Shown here in pieces: positions 35,261 through 44,659 of a stretch of 64,000 bases of DNA. Source of the DNA: Lachnospiraceae bacterium (GTDB lineage: Bacteria > Bacillota > Clostridia > Lachnospirales > Lachnospiraceae). The first letter of the stretch is position 1, and the number at the start of each line of letters is the position of its first letter. The notes below the pieces were generated by a model. That model was not told where the DNA came from and did not search any database. It was given only the letters and a program-made list of their open reading frames with translations. The position numbers and the translations under genes were made by a program. Where the stretch lies: assembly GCA_029054245.1 (NCBI GenBank), contig JAIDFQ010000072.1, forward strand, positions 1-64,000, written 5' to 3'.

Positions 35261-35292
35261 AAAAAGTTGTTGCCGGAATCCCCGGTAACAAC
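35261..35292 (-). terminator. Terminator of dapL
   Basis: On the minus strand GTTGTT-CCGG (+ strand 35282-35292) pairs with CCGG-AACAAC (+ strand 35266-35276) with one mismatch, followed by TTTTT. It lies 32 bases after the dapL stop. Confidence 0.8.
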
Positions 35293-35323
35293 TCTTTCTA
35301 AAATTTATAATCATCTTTGTGTA

Positions 35324-36538
35324 TTACAGTGCTTTGATTCGATCCACTGCCTCTACCGTGTTTTCATAGCTTCCAAAAGCAGTCAGCCTGAAGTAAGTCT
35401 CACCGCTAGGTCCAAAGCCTGAACCGGGGGTTCCCACCACATTTGCATTTTCAAGCAGATAATCAAAGAATTCCCAGCTGGTCATCTGTTCAGGCGCTTT
35501 CAGCCAAATATACGGCGCGTTCACGCCGCCGGATACCGTGTAGCCTGCACTCTTTAAACCTTCCAAAATATACTTTGCATTGTTCATATAGTAAGCGACC
35601 TGTTGCTTTAACTGGGCTTTTCCCTCTTTTGAGTAAACAGCTTCTCCGGCACGCTGTACAATGTAAGGCGCTCCGTTATACTTAGTGCCATGCCTTCTTG
35701 CCCACAAGGAATGCAGGGAAACATCACCGCATTTCAGTTCCTTAGGGATTACCGTAAATCCAAGACGCACCCCTGTAAATCCAGCGTTCTTTGAGAAAGA
35801 GCGCAGTTCAATGGCACAGCTTCTTGCACCTTCGCATTCATAAATAGAATGGGGCACATCCTCCTCTGAAATATACGCCTCATAAGCGGCGTCGTAAATG
35901 ATTACTGCCCCTACCTTATTTGCATAATCCACCCATTCCTGAAGCTGCGCTTTCGTGATTGTGGAACCAGTAGGATTATTAGGAAAGCATAAGTAAATCA
36001 AGTCCGGCGTTTCCTTGGGAAGCTGAGGCGCAAAATCATTCTCCGCCACACAGGGCATGTAAATCACATCGCTCCATACCTCTTTTGCGCTGTCATAGGT
36101 GCCAGTTCTTCCTGCCATGACATTGGTATCTACATATACGGGATATACCGGATCGCAGACAGCAATCCTGTTATCTACGCTAAATATTTCCTGAATATTT
36201 CCCGAATCACATTTCGCACCGTCAGATACAAAAATCTCATCCGCAGAGATCTGGCATCCCCTCGCCTTATAATCATTGTCGGCAATGGCGTTTCTAAGAA
36301 ATTCATAACCAAGGTCAGGCGCATAGCCCTTAAATGTCTCTGCCTTTGCCATCTCGTCAACCGCTCCGTGAAGCGCTGTGATGATCGCTGGCGCTAAGGG
36401 CTGTGTCACATCGCCGATTCCAAGGCGGATAATCTTCTTATCGGGGTTTGCCGCCGCATATGCATTTACCTTTTTCCCAATGGTTGAAAAAAGATAACTC
36501 CCGGGAAGTTTTAAATAATTGTCGTTGATCTTGAACAT
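35324..36538 (-). CDS. dapL: LL-diaminopimelate aminotransferase
   Basis: 404-aa PLP enzyme making LL-diaminopimelate from tetrahydrodipicolinate and glutamate in one step (lysine and peptidoglycan precursor). [19 protein letters not shown] at the N-terminus, [13 protein letters not shown] near 185 and the PLP-lysine motif [17 protein letters not shown] near 245 identify the DapL group. Start at 36538 is chosen because AGGAGG lies 8 bases upstream; an earlier in-frame codon at 36598 runs into dapF. It follows dapF by 43 bases, forming a dapF-dapL operon that covers the last two steps to meso-diaminopimelate. Confidence 0.95.
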   Translation of the reverse strand: MFKINDNYLKLPGSYLFSTIGKKVNAYAAANPDKKIIRLGIGDVTQPLAPAIITALHGAVDEMAKAETFKGYAPDLGYEFLRNAIADNDYKARGCQISADEIFVSDGAKCDSGNIQEIFSVDNRIAVCDPVYPVYVDTNVMAGRTGTYDSAKEVWSDVIYMPCVAENDFAPQLPKETPDLIYLCFPNNPTGSTITKAQLQEWVDYANKVGAVIIYDAAYEAYISEEDVPHSIYECEGARSCAIELRSFSKNAGFTGVRLGFTVIPKELKCGDVSLHSLWARRHGTKYNGAPYIVQRAGEAVYSKEGKAQLKQQVAYYMNNAKYILEGLKSAGYTVSGGVNAPYIWLKAPEQMTSWEFFDYLLENANVVGTPGSGFGPSGETYFRLTAFGSYENTVEAVDRIKAL

Positions 36539-36581
36539 ATTGTTTTCCTCCTGTATCTGCTTTAGACTTTCAGCTTTTCCT

Positions 36582-37421
36582 TTATATGGATATTTCACCT
36601 TTAAAAACAGTGACCGCCGGTCCTGTCATATATACCACATTGTCTTTCCGGTCCCACTGAATCTGCAAATTTCCTCCTAATAGTTTAACAGTAACCTGTT
36701 CCTTAGTCAAACCATTTAATATGCAGGCAACCGTGACAGCACATGCGCCGGTACCGCAGGCTAAGGTTTCCCCTGTCCCTCGTTCCCATACACGCATCTC
36801 CACATGCTCTTTATCCAGCACTTTTACAAATTCTGTATTGATTCGTTTCGGAAAGCGTACATGATTTTCAAAAAGAGGTCCGATTTTGTCGAGAAAGAGA
36901 GTTGACACATCATCCATAAAGATGACAGCATGAGGATTCCCCATTGACACACATGTCATTTCGTAGATTTTGTCCTCTACCTCTATTCGTTCTCTAATGA
37001 CCTTATCCCCATCGGAAATTACCGGAATATCCGACGCCTTCAGTATGGGCGTTCCCATGTTGACCTTTACAGTCGATACCCTCCCATCCTCCAAAAATAA
37101 ATCAAGGTACTTGATTTTGCCGCAGCTGATTACGCTGATGGAGGTTTTATCCGTCAACCCTTCATCATAAACAAATTTTGCCACGCAGCGGATGCCGTTC
37201 CCGCACATTTCTGCTCTTGAGCCGTCCATATTATACATTTCCATCTCGAAATCAGCTTCTTTGGACGGATTGATAAAGATAACGCCGTCTCCCCCAATGC
37301 CGAAATGTCTATCGCTTAGGCGTTTTACGATTTCAGGCTTTTGCTCCTGCGGAATCTGTTCCTTTGCACCATCTACGTATATGTAGTCGTTTCCGCATCC
37401 ATGCATTTTTGTAAACTTCAT
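36582..37421 (-). CDS. dapF: Diaminopimelate epimerase
   Basis: 279-aa PLP-independent epimerase interconverting LL- and meso-diaminopimelate. [17 protein letters not shown] starts the protein, the first catalytic Cys lies in [10 protein letters not shown] near residue 73 and the second in [11 protein letters not shown] near 220, and [10 protein letters not shown] near 160 is also conserved. Length matches the family. ATG 37421 has a short purine-rich ribosome site. The 5' region holds two long inverted repeats instead of a recognisable lysine riboswitch. Confidence 0.95.
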   Translation of the reverse strand: MKFTKMHGCGNDYIYVDGAKEQIPQEQKPEIVKRLSDRHFGIGGDGVIFINPSKEADFEMEMYNMDGSRAEMCGNGIRCVAKFVYDEGLTDKTSISVISCGKIKYLDLFLEDGRVSTVKVNMGTPILKASDIPVISDGDKVIRERIEVEDKIYEMTCVSMGNPHAVIFMDDVSTLFLDKIGPLFENHVRFPKRINTEFVKVLDKEHVEMRVWERGTGETLACGTGACAVTVACILNGLTKEQVTVKLLGGNLQIQWDRKDNVVYMTGPAVTVFKGEISI

Positions 37422-37534
37422 AATATCTTCCCCCTGTTCTTTTTGGCTGCTTGATGTGGTTTCACTTTAGTCCGGCAAAGACATTTCTATATGCATAATA
37501 TACCACAATTTTATGCATAGCATTATAGTTTTAT

Positions 37535-37582
37535 ATGCCATGCAGTATGCAAAAAGTGCCTTTTTTGTATACTGCATGGCAT
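37535..37582. repeat. 21-bp perfect hairpin upstream of dapF
   Basis: ATGCCATGCAGTAT (37535-37548) pairs with 37569-37582, and GCAAAAA/TTTTTGT extends the stem to 21 bp (one wobble) around GTGCCT. It lies about 110 bases before the dapF start; it could be an operator, an attenuator-like leader or a small palindromic element. Confidence 0.6.
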
Positions 37583-37598
37583 AGGATACTCGTAAACT

Positions 37599-37640
37599 GA
37601 CAGCACATGAAAGGTTTGTTCTCACCTTTCATGTGCTGTC
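37599..37640. terminator. 17-bp perfect hairpin after the transglutaminase-like gene
   Basis: GACAGCACATGAAAGGT (37599-37615) pairs with 37624-37640 around an 8-base loop, ending 2 bases after the stop of the leftward gene. There is no T tract. It is probably the 3' end hairpin of that transcript. Confidence 0.55.
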
Positions 37641-37642
37641 CC

Positions 37643-39238
37643 TTACTTCATCCTGACTGCGTGCGTGACAAGATATCTGCCGCCTGCAAGTTCTTCGATT
37701 CTCAAATCCATTTCACAGGAAGATGCCAAGACGGCTTCCATCGCATCCTCCATATATCCTTGTCTGTAGCCTTCTGTCCTGTAGGCCGCATCCAGCTCCT
37801 GTGCCAGCGTCTTCCCTTCTATCACATTCGCAAATTCATAATTTCCCTTCCCAATCGCTGCAATCTGATGATAACAGTTATTATAATAATCCGAAAGGTT
37901 GTACAGAATATCTGCCTCCGTCATGCCCGTTTCCTCCAGGCTTCTTAAATTACCCTGCATCCCTGTCTGGTCAGAAGAAGGCGTCTGACTGCGGTAACGT
38001 TGTCCGTTACAAGGCGGGAGATATACGGAAAGTTCCTGCCTTGCGTGGGTTCCCGCGTAATCCTGATCGGTCTTATTAAAATATTCATATCTGCCGCCTT
38101 CCGTATCGTCCCACGTAAGATCCACATTATAATAGCCATCCTCTAATTCAACGATGTTCCACGCATGATTCTCTCCTGCATAGCCGGTACAGTAATAACA
38201 GGGGATTCCCAACTGCTGTAATAAATATTGAAATGCCCTGGCATATCCGGCACAGACTGTCTGACCATTCACCAGTGCCCCATAGGCGCTCTGATTCATC
38301 TCTGCCCTCAGATTATAGGACATTTGATCAAGGAGCGCATCATGAACGAACTTTTCTTTTTCATAATCATTTTCTAGGTTATAAGCCTGATTTAAAATAG
38401 CGTTTACCTTTTCATTAAAAATTTCTTTTGCCTGATCCAAATTCTGGGCTGTGCGGTTAAACTTAAGGTCAATTTCCACGCATTGCCCGTCTCTTCGGTA
38501 TTTGCAGTTATAAACTGTCTCCATCCAGAAAAGCTCGGGGTGGTCATTGTAAACTGCAGCAAAAATATTTCTAAGCTGCGATGCCTGAATCGGTTCCACC
38601 GGTGCAAATACTGAATTAAGTGCATTGGCATTTGCATAAATCTGCCGATAAAGATGGCGCCCCTTTTCATCCAGCATTCCGTAATAAGGATAATAAACGG
38701 CATCAAAAATAAGACCGTCACCTGTTTCACCCACGCCGAGCTGACTTTCCAGTGTCTTTGCGGCATCATCTTCAACCTGTTCTCTTTCATCCTGAACCCG
38801 CTGATAGCCGTTTCTGCCAGATACGTTCTCAGGTATCGTCATGTCAGTCTGCTGTGGCGAAACATATTCGGGACTGACATTGGTCGTTAAACCTAATCCC
38901 GTTTCTTCTGCTTCTTCCGACCCCATGCCCCTTTCCTGCCCGGATGTATCTCCCTGTAGGAACAGATCTATCTGACCCGTCCCATCTGTCTGCTGATCAT
39001 CGTCCATCTCATTAACGGTGTTATAAGACGTTTCCGTTTCCTGCTGTGTGCCCGGTTCCCTCTGCCCGGTATCATCGCTTACGCTTATCACCGTCACCGC
39101 GTCCCTAAATCTGTCCGGATACAAAAATCCTGCCAGTGCCTGCGTAACGTCTGGTCTGAACGCGCAAAGAAGCACCAGACTTGTAAACAACACAAGCAAT
39201 AATAGAAAAAAAGTGCCTATCTTCTTTAAGACCTTCAT
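37643..39238 (-). CDS. Membrane-anchored transglutaminase-like protein
   Basis: 531 aa. One N-terminal transmembrane segment (about 8-28) anchors an acidic, low-complexity linker (45-165) and an extracytoplasmic core. The transglutaminase-like (papain-fold) catalytic triad is visible: Cys in NGQTVCAGYAR near residue 325, His in ENHAWNIVE near 352 and Asp in YYNVDLTWDD near 365. Such domains in Firmicutes act as cysteine peptidases or cross-linkers at the cell surface. It follows recQ by 15 bases on the same strand, which may be chance. The substrate is unknown. Confidence 0.85.
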   Translation of the reverse strand: MKVLKKIGTFFLLLLVLFTSLVLLCAFRPDVTQALAGFLYPDRFRDAVTVISVSDDTGQREPGTQQETETSYNTVNEMDDDQQTDGTGQIDLFLQGDTSGQERGMGSEEAEETGLGLTTNVSPEYVSPQQTDMTIPENVSGRNGYQRVQDEREQVEDDAAKTLESQLGVGETGDGLIFDAVYYPYYGMLDEKGRHLYRQIYANANALNSVFAPVEPIQASQLRNIFAAVYNDHPELFWMETVYNCKYRRDGQCVEIDLKFNRTAQNLDQAKEIFNEKVNAILNQAYNLENDYEKEKFVHDALLDQMSYNLRAEMNQSAYGALVNGQTVCAGYARAFQYLLQQLGIPCYYCTGYAGENHAWNIVELEDGYYNVDLTWDDTEGGRYEYFNKTDQDYAGTHARQELSVYLPPCNGQRYRSQTPSSDQTGMQGNLRSLEETGMTEADILYNLSDYYNNCYHQIAAIGKGNYEFANVIEGKTLAQELDAAYRTEGYRQGYMEDAMEAVLASSCEMDLRIEELAGGRYLVTHAVRMK

Positions 39239-39253
39239 ACTCCGCCTTTCTCA

Positions 39254-41113
39254 TCACGTTTCCTGCAGGCATGCAAGAAATCTCTCTCCATACTTCTCGT
39301 ACTTGTATTCACCAACCCCTGATATCGTAAGCATCTGCGCTCTGTTCTTCGGTCTTGCCATACACATATGGGTCAATGATTTATCCGAAAAAACAATATA
39401 CGGAGGTACCTTTTCTTCTCTTGCAATCTCCATTCTTAGCGCCCTTAATTTTTCAAACAAAAGTTCTTCTTCCTGTGAAAACTCCCTGCCAGGCATGGAA
39501 AGTCCTTTCGCCCCCTTCTTTCCGCCAGCAGATGTCTTATCCGATTTTACCTTTGCCGGATGCTCCTGCTCCTTTGCCATCTTCATTAAAATGGTTTCCT
39601 GCCCGTTCAAAACTGCTGCCGACTTTTCCGAAAGTTTCACAATGGCATATTCATCATTGGTCAATGTCAAGTATCCTTTCATCTGAAGGTAATTCATAAT
39701 CTGCCGCAGTTTATAGGCAGGAACCTGTTTCAGACTTCCGTAGAAGGAATTATTGTTCATCCGGTACCCTCTGATTTTTGCTGTATTTGCCCCGTGAACG
39801 GTATCAATGATGACGTTTACTCCATATCTTTGACGGCATTCCTCCACACATCCAAGCAATGCTTTTGCCATTTGTGTTACTTCTACTGTCTCAAACTGAC
39901 TTAAACAGTTAGAACAGTTCCCACAGTAATTGCTGCCATATTCTCCAAAATACCGCAGAATATAGTCCCTAAGGCACTCATTGGTAAAACAGTAAAAGGT
40001 CATCATGCGCAGCCTTTCCCTGTCCCTTTCCATGACGATCTGCCTTGTGACTTCATCAAGCTCCTGATTGTCCTGATTATGATCAATAAAAAATTGATTG
40101 GTAATCACATCCTGACCGCTGTACAAAAGAATGCACTCCGCCGGCTGACCATCCCTTCCTCCTCTTCCTGCCTCCTGATAATAGGATTCCAGATTTTTCG
40201 GCATGCCGTAGTGAAGTACAAAGCGCACATTTGACTTGTCAATTCCCATACCAAAGGCATTGGTCGCCACCATCACCGGCTTTTTGTCATAAATAAAGTC
40301 TTCCTGATTCCTTTTACGCTCTGCATCCGCAAGCCCTGCATGATATTTCGTGACGACAAAACCGTCATCCATAAGCTTCTCACAAACCTCTTCCACCATT
40401 TTTCTGGTAAGACAGTAGACAATCCCACTCTCATCCGGGTGACATTCCAGATAGTTTTTGATTGCACCATATCTGTCCTTTGGCGACATCACACCGAAAT
40501 ACAGGTTCTTTCTGTCAAATCCAGTGGTGATAAGTGCAGGTTCCCGCAACATTAAAATATCTATGATATCTTCCTTCACTTCCTTTGTTGCAGTTGCCGT
40601 AAACGCTGCCACTACCGGTCTTGCCGAAAGAGTGTCTATAAACTCTGTTATCTTTAAATAGCTGGGTCTGAAATCCTGCCCCCACTGTGAAACGCAGTGG
40701 GCTTCATCCACTGCCACCATCGCAATACGTGTATGCATGGCAAAATCTAGAAATTCTTCCGTCAAAAGCCTTTCCGGCGCCACATAAATAATCGGATATC
40801 TGCCTTCCCTGGCATAAGAAAGCGCCTTTCTGTACTGTCCCGGCGTCAAGGAACTGTTTAGATATGCTGCATGAATCCCCGCCTGATTCAGCCCCTCCAC
40901 CTGATCCTTCATCAGGGAAATAAGCGGAGAAATGACAAGGGTGATGCCTTCCATCATAAGCGCCGGAATCTGATAACACAAAGACTTCCCTGCTCCAGTA
41001 GGCATAATCCCCAGCACATCCTTCCCCTCTAAAATGCTGTCAATCAGATATTCCTGCCCTTCCCGGAAGGAATCATACCCAAAGTACTGTTTTAATAGCT
41101 TTTGTTTTTCCAA
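39254..41113 (-). CDS. recQ: ATP-dependent DNA helicase RecQ
   Basis: 619-aa 3'-5' superfamily 2 helicase. FGYDSFREGQE start, Walker A MPTGAGKSLCYQIP near 38-51, DEAH box VDEAHCVSQWGQDFR near 132, motif VI YYQEAGRGGRDG near 310, a zinc-binding RQC region with YCFTNECLRDYIL and CGNCSNC near 372-398, a winged helix (410-500), and a C-terminal HRDC domain (about 540-610). Domain order and length match RecQ. Role: restart of stalled forks and recombination repair. Its upstream flank contains a transposase fragment. Confidence 0.96.
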   Translation of the reverse strand: MEKQKLLKQYFGYDSFREGQEYLIDSILEGKDVLGIMPTGAGKSLCYQIPALMMEGITLVISPLISLMKDQVEGLNQAGIHAAYLNSSLTPGQYRKALSYAREGRYPIIYVAPERLLTEEFLDFAMHTRIAMVAVDEAHCVSQWGQDFRPSYLKITEFIDTLSARPVVAAFTATATKEVKEDIIDILMLREPALITTGFDRKNLYFGVMSPKDRYGAIKNYLECHPDESGIVYCLTRKMVEEVCEKLMDDGFVVTKYHAGLADAERKRNQEDFIYDKKPVMVATNAFGMGIDKSNVRFVLHYGMPKNLESYYQEAGRGGRDGQPAECILLYSGQDVITNQFFIDHNQDNQELDEVTRQIVMERDRERLRMMTFYCFTNECLRDYILRYFGEYGSNYCGNCSNCLSQFETVEVTQMAKALLGCVEECRQRYGVNVIIDTVHGANTAKIRGYRMNNNSFYGSLKQVPAYKLRQIMNYLQMKGYLTLTNDEYAIVKLSEKSAAVLNGQETILMKMAKEQEHPAKVKSDKTSAGGKKGAKGLSMPGREFSQEEELLFEKLRALRMEIAREEKVPPYIVFSDKSLTHMCMARPKNRAQMLTISGVGEYKYEKYGERFLACLQET

Positions 41114-41175
41114 TCTCTTTTCCTCTCACGGTCTCTTCGGTCTTATCATTATATGCCAGAAATGTTCTTTAGGCA

Positions 41176-41325
41176 ATGCAGGATTTTGAAAATCATACTG
41201 CCGATGCTGGTTATGAAAGCAAGGAGGGGCGCAGCTATTTGCGGGAGAAGGAGACTTGGGCGCCCAAACAAATGATTAGTATGTCAAAAGTCGAAAAAGG
41301 GTCTATAAACAAAAGGGCTAAATGA
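41176..41325 (+). pseudogene. Transposase (DDE, IS1182-like) fragment
   Basis: 49-codon open frame. HTADAGYESKEGRSYL is close to the conserved T/ADAGYESEENY block around the second catalytic Asp of IS1182/IS4-like transposases. The rest of the transposase is missing and the reading drifts into unrelated residues (KQMISMSKVEKG). No inverted repeats are recognisable. It overlaps the 3' end of the DUF2182 gene by 8 bases and marks the left edge of the AT-rich accessory region. Confidence 0.65.
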
Positions 41326-42151
41326 ATGCCATAACACCGCCTAATACAAGGAGCATAATACCTGCAGCCAATAAAAGCCACCCTACAATTTTAGCCAATA
41401 ATGTACCGAACTTAGCATTTTTTTCAAAAAACATAATCAGTGTAAATAAACCCATCCAAAATAAATTCATCATCCCCAAAGGAAAAAGGACAATCATGAG
41501 CGCCCAGCAGCAACCAATGCACTCAATGCCATGCTTCATCCCCATAAGCAAGGCGCCCCAAGCCCCTGTCTTCCAATTATGCATTATGAATGATAATGGA
41601 TGTTGGCATCCTTTCATACATGCATTTTTGAACGGACTTAATTGATAAATTCCAGCAAATAAAAAAACAACCGCCACCCCCCAAAGAGTATGTACCCAAC
41701 TGGTAAACCGATTCCCAATAAGAAGCATGATCCCTTCCCCTGCCAACCAGCATATTATGCCAAACAATACCCACAAAAGTATATAGCCACCAATAAATAA
41801 ATAGCTGGAAGAATTACCAAAACCTTGCTTCCTGCGACGTTTACTGACTGTATCGAATGCGAAAATCATAGGCACTGCTGTAGGGAGCATCATGCCAATA
41901 CACATAACCACCCACATAGGCACAAACATCGAAAAGGGTAACATAGCCGGTTTCCATGCTGTTTCTGTCAAACGCCCGGCCATCTTTGCATCCATTTCCG
42001 GATCTATGGCCCCTGTCATATCCATTGACATGCCATCACTAGATACCGAAGCCCTTGCTGTATATATCCATGACGCTATAGTAAGTATAATAATAATCGC
42101 AAAGACTACAGCCCGCTCTTTATCAAAATATTTTTTTCTTTTCTGATCCAT
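41318..42151 (-). CDS. DUF2182 family membrane protein
   Basis: 277-aa integral membrane protein with about seven helices. DUF2182 (COG5486, predicted metal-binding membrane protein) hallmarks are visible: the Met-rich VPMWVVMCIGMMLPTAVPMI near 75-95, CMKGCQHPL near 175 and MKHGIECIGCCWALM near 205. The Met, His and Cys residues lie in or near helices, suggesting a soft-metal (copper-like) or haem-related role, which is inference. It is the last gene of a five-gene unit, 17 bases after the ABC ATPase gene. DUF2182 commonly neighbours DUF1326, which is also present here. Confidence 0.85.
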   Translation of the reverse strand: MDQKRKKYFDKERAVVFAIIIILTIASWIYTARASVSSDGMSMDMTGAIDPEMDAKMAGRLTETAWKPAMLPFSMFVPMWVVMCIGMMLPTAVPMIFAFDTVSKRRRKQGFGNSSSYLFIGGYILLWVLFGIICWLAGEGIMLLIGNRFTSWVHTLWGVAVVFLFAGIYQLSPFKNACMKGCQHPLSFIMHNWKTGAWGALLMGMKHGIECIGCCWALMIVLFPLGMMNLFWMGLFTLIMFFEKNAKFGTLLAKIVGWLLLAAGIMLLVLGGVMAFI

Positions 42152-42168
42152 GATACCCCCTCAATCTG

Positions 42169-42861
42169 TTATCTCTTTTTATATATCTCAATTTCTTCTT
42201 CTGTCAGCACCCCACTGGACATTTTTAGTACACGCTTTCCGTACTTTATATTTTCAAGCTCATGAGTTGCCATCAGAATTGCTGTTCTGTCAGAGCATAT
42301 TTCAGCAAAAAGTTCCATAATACTGCCCGTTGTTTCCTCATCTATATCAGCTGTCGGCTCATCTGCAAGAAGCAATACCGGATCATTCATCAATGCCCTG
42401 GCTATCGCCACACGCTTCATTTCCCCACCAGAAAGTTCTGATGGGTATCTGTTTTCATAGCCTTTAAGCCCTACCCTTTCCAATAATTCTTTAGCCCGTT
42501 TTACCCCATCACCCTTACGCTTATACAGAAAGTATGGCAACCGCACATTATCAATTGCTGTTAAATTCCCCAATAAACTCGTACCTTGTGGAATATATCC
42601 TAATTTAAAATTTCTCAATAAAGCGATTTTTCTCTCATCACTCGCCCAGACATCATTTCCTTCTATTAAAATAGTTCCAGCTGTAGGGCATAGCAAACCA
42701 GCAATCATATTCAATAAAGTGGACTTTCCACTGCCTGATCTTCCTATAATACTTATAAAATCATCTTTATAAATATCAAAACTTGCATCCTTTACAGCTG
42801 TACACAAAACCTTCCCTTTTTGTCTATATTGCCTCGTTACTTGCACGCATTGTAATAGCAT
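42169..42861 (-). CDS. ABC transporter ATP-binding protein, MacB/LolD type
   Basis: 230-aa ATPase. Walker A GRSGSGKST near residues 40-48, the Q-loop in LGYIPQGTSL near 88, signature LSGGEMKRVAIARAL near 142-156, Walker B LLLADEPTADID near 163, and the H-loop THELE near 200. The sequence type (with GTSLLGNLTAIDNVRLP) belongs to the MacB/LolD group that drives mechanotransmission or lipoprotein and peptide export with FtsX-like permeases. It shares one base with the preceding permease gene, so the pair acts together. Confidence 0.9.
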   Translation of the reverse strand: MLLQCVQVTRQYRQKGKVLCTAVKDASFDIYKDDFISIIGRSGSGKSTLLNMIAGLLCPTAGTILIEGNDVWASDERKIALLRNFKLGYIPQGTSLLGNLTAIDNVRLPYFLYKRKGDGVKRAKELLERVGLKGYENRYPSELSGGEMKRVAIARALMNDPVLLLADEPTADIDEETTGSIMELFAEICSDRTAILMATHELENIKYGKRVLKMSSGVLTEEEIEIYKKR

Positions 42862-44066
42862 TATTCATTCTCCCTCAAAATAAAATATGTATCCGTTTTG
42901 CTCATGCGCATGGCTGAATAAAAGCAGGCAATAGGTCCCATACTGATTGAAATTACCACACTCACAAACAGATTCTTTATTATTGACATGAAGTCTGGCA
43001 TCAAATAGGGCAGCTCCATAGAAACGGATATCAATGTTTGAAATGGAAACAAAATCAAACCTGTAATAAAAATCCCACAAATTGTACCCGCTGCCGCAAT
43101 CATCAACGATTCACACATAATTATGCCAGTTAACCTCTTCCGGTCAGCGCCTAAAGCAGCCAATAGGGCAAATTCCCTTTTACGCTCATTAAAAGTAATG
43201 GAAAAAACAAACAGCAAAACCAAAATAGCAGCAATCCACAAGAAAATAGCCACTACATAGGTAATTCCACTTGTTTTATTAAGCTTGTTTGAAATATTAC
43301 TCATAAAATCATCCGATATCACTACTTCTACGTTTTCATAGCTTTTCGTAATCTGATCTACAATCTGATGTAAATCTGTATCATTTTTAATCTTCAAAAA
43401 AACAGCTGAAATCAGATCTTGTGAATCACCTGCCGGATGCACAGCCCGTTCGCCAGATAAATCAATCATATGTTGTGCCGTATCTGCCGTCATAAAAATA
43501 GAGGAATCAAATCCCATTCCAGTCTTATCCAATTTGGCTGCCACCTTAAAGGGCTGCCCAAAAAATGTAACTTCATCGCCTGGTTCCGCCAATACAAGAT
43601 TCCCCACAACGACATCCCCAAACGAAAGCTCTCCCGTCATACTGTTCACCATCCAAGGCTTTATGATAAAATCCGTTTCCGGATCATAACCGATGAGCTG
43701 AACAGGTTCTGTACAACATGCTGCGTCGAGCGACGCAATAAAAAGCTGATAAGATGCTTTTTCAACACCATCCATCAATGCAAGTCGGCACACTATATTA
43801 TCTTCCATATAGAATGTGCTTGGCTCACTGCGCAATAATGAATTTTCCAAATTTTGATCTGCGCCTTTCGGAATCACCATCAAGTCTGCCCCAAGTCGAT
43901 CTGCCATATTATCTATTCCAGTTTTTAAACTAGTATTCAACATATTCCCACCAAAAATGACAAAAGCAAAAGCAGCAACAATCACAATAAGCCCGATCGC
44001 ACGTACTGGTCTATGGACTATATTTAAAAAAGCTAACCTTGGAACATTCAAACGTTTTGCACCCAT
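42861..44066 (-). CDS. FtsX/MacB-type ABC permease
   Basis: 401-aa permease of the MacB topology: TM1 at about 22-44 (AIGLIVIVAAFAFVIFGG), a large extracytoplasmic domain (50-270), then three helices (about 275-300, 320-345 and 365-385). The conserved cytoplasmic segment NERKREFALLAALGADRKRL near 300 matches FtsX-like permeases. It starts one base after the DUF4418 stop region (44068 to 44066) and overlaps the ATPase gene. The complex is tripartite-like without an outer membrane; the substrate is unknown. Confidence 0.9.
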   Translation of the reverse strand: MGAKRLNVPRLAFLNIVHRPVRAIGLIVIVAAFAFVIFGGNMLNTSLKTGIDNMADRLGADLMVIPKGADQNLENSLLRSEPSTFYMEDNIVCRLALMDGVEKASYQLFIASLDAACCTEPVQLIGYDPETDFIIKPWMVNSMTGELSFGDVVVGNLVLAEPGDEVTFFGQPFKVAAKLDKTGMGFDSSIFMTADTAQHMIDLSGERAVHPAGDSQDLISAVFLKIKNDTDLHQIVDQITKSYENVEVVISDDFMSNISNKLNKTSGITYVVAIFLWIAAILVLLFVFSITFNERKREFALLAALGADRKRLTGIIMCESLMIAAAGTICGIFITGLILFPFQTLISVSMELPYLMPDFMSIIKNLFVSVVISISMGPIACFYSAMRMSKTDTYFILRENE

Positions 44067-44067
44067 A

Positions 44068-44493
44068 CTACACCCCTCCCTTTTTTCTTTTTATCCCCCA
44101 AAAAACCTCTACAGCACCAACTATCGTAATCAATGCACATAACAAAAGAACCGCTGGCTGTGTTCCCATGCGGCATGGCATCTTTGCATTTTTACATGTA
44201 CCAATAACACCGATCGACACTATAACGGTCGCAAAAGAGTCCACGACTGACCAAATCCCTAATACCAATGCTGCATCTGCGCTATGGATAATGGCTAAGG
44301 AAAATCCGGTAAGTGCAGCCAATATACCTCCCATTGTAACAACAATCCCCATGTAATGGCATCCCATTGGTACGAAATTTCCATTTGGTAATCCAACCAT
44401 CGTATCACACACCGGCAAAATGAACTGCGGTACAAGTGCAAGGACCATACCAAGTACGGAAAGGATAATTCCTGCTGCCATTATTTTTTTCAT
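44068..44493 (-). CDS. DUF4418 family membrane protein
   Basis: 141-aa protein with four predicted helices (about 5-25, 45-68, 72-95 and 112-132). Conserved Cys lie in the short extracytoplasmic parts: VCDTMVG near 28, MGCHYMG near 44, and GTCKNAKMPCRMG near 98-110. This pattern matches DUF4418, a family I recall beside FtsX-like ABC transporters in Firmicutes. The paired Cys/Met/His could bind a metal or form disulfides. It starts 166 bases after the DUF1326 gene, across two tandem 37-bp repeats. Confidence 0.75.
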   Translation of the reverse strand: MKKIMAAGIILSVLGMVLALVPQFILPVCDTMVGLPNGNFVPMGCHYMGIVVTMGGILAALTGFSLAIIHSADAALVLGIWSVVDSFATVIVSIGVIGTCKNAKMPCRMGTQPAVLLLCALITIVGAVEVFWGIKRKKGGV

Positions 44494-44515
44494 AATCTAT
44501 CATCTCCTATGAACT

Positions 44516-44589
44516 AACAAACGCTGCCGCGCTTCGCGAGTCAGCTTATTGCAACAAACGCTGCCGCGCTTCGCGAGTCAGCTTATTGT
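44516..44589. repeat. Two tandem 37-bp direct repeats
   Basis: Units 44516-44552 and 44553-44589 differ only at the last base. Each contains CGCG-CTT-CGCG flanked by CTG/CAG, so each can form a small hairpin. Part of the unit (TCAGCTTATTG..AAACG) also occurs at 28651. The pair sits between DUF1326 and DUF4418 in one operon and is also a possible processing or stability element. Confidence 0.85.
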
Positions 44590-44659
44590 AACAGAAACTG
44601 CTATGCCAAGCATAAGTTCAGCATAGCAGTCTCCATTTTCTTTTTATATGTTTCCCGTT

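Noticed and set aside
37422-37642. Lysine riboswitch before dapF
   Set aside because: The conserved L-box five-helix core is not visible; the interval is taken up by two simple hairpins.
44516-44589. 37-bp repeats considered as a CRISPR remnant
   Set aside because: The two copies abut directly with no spacer and no cas genes occur in the window.
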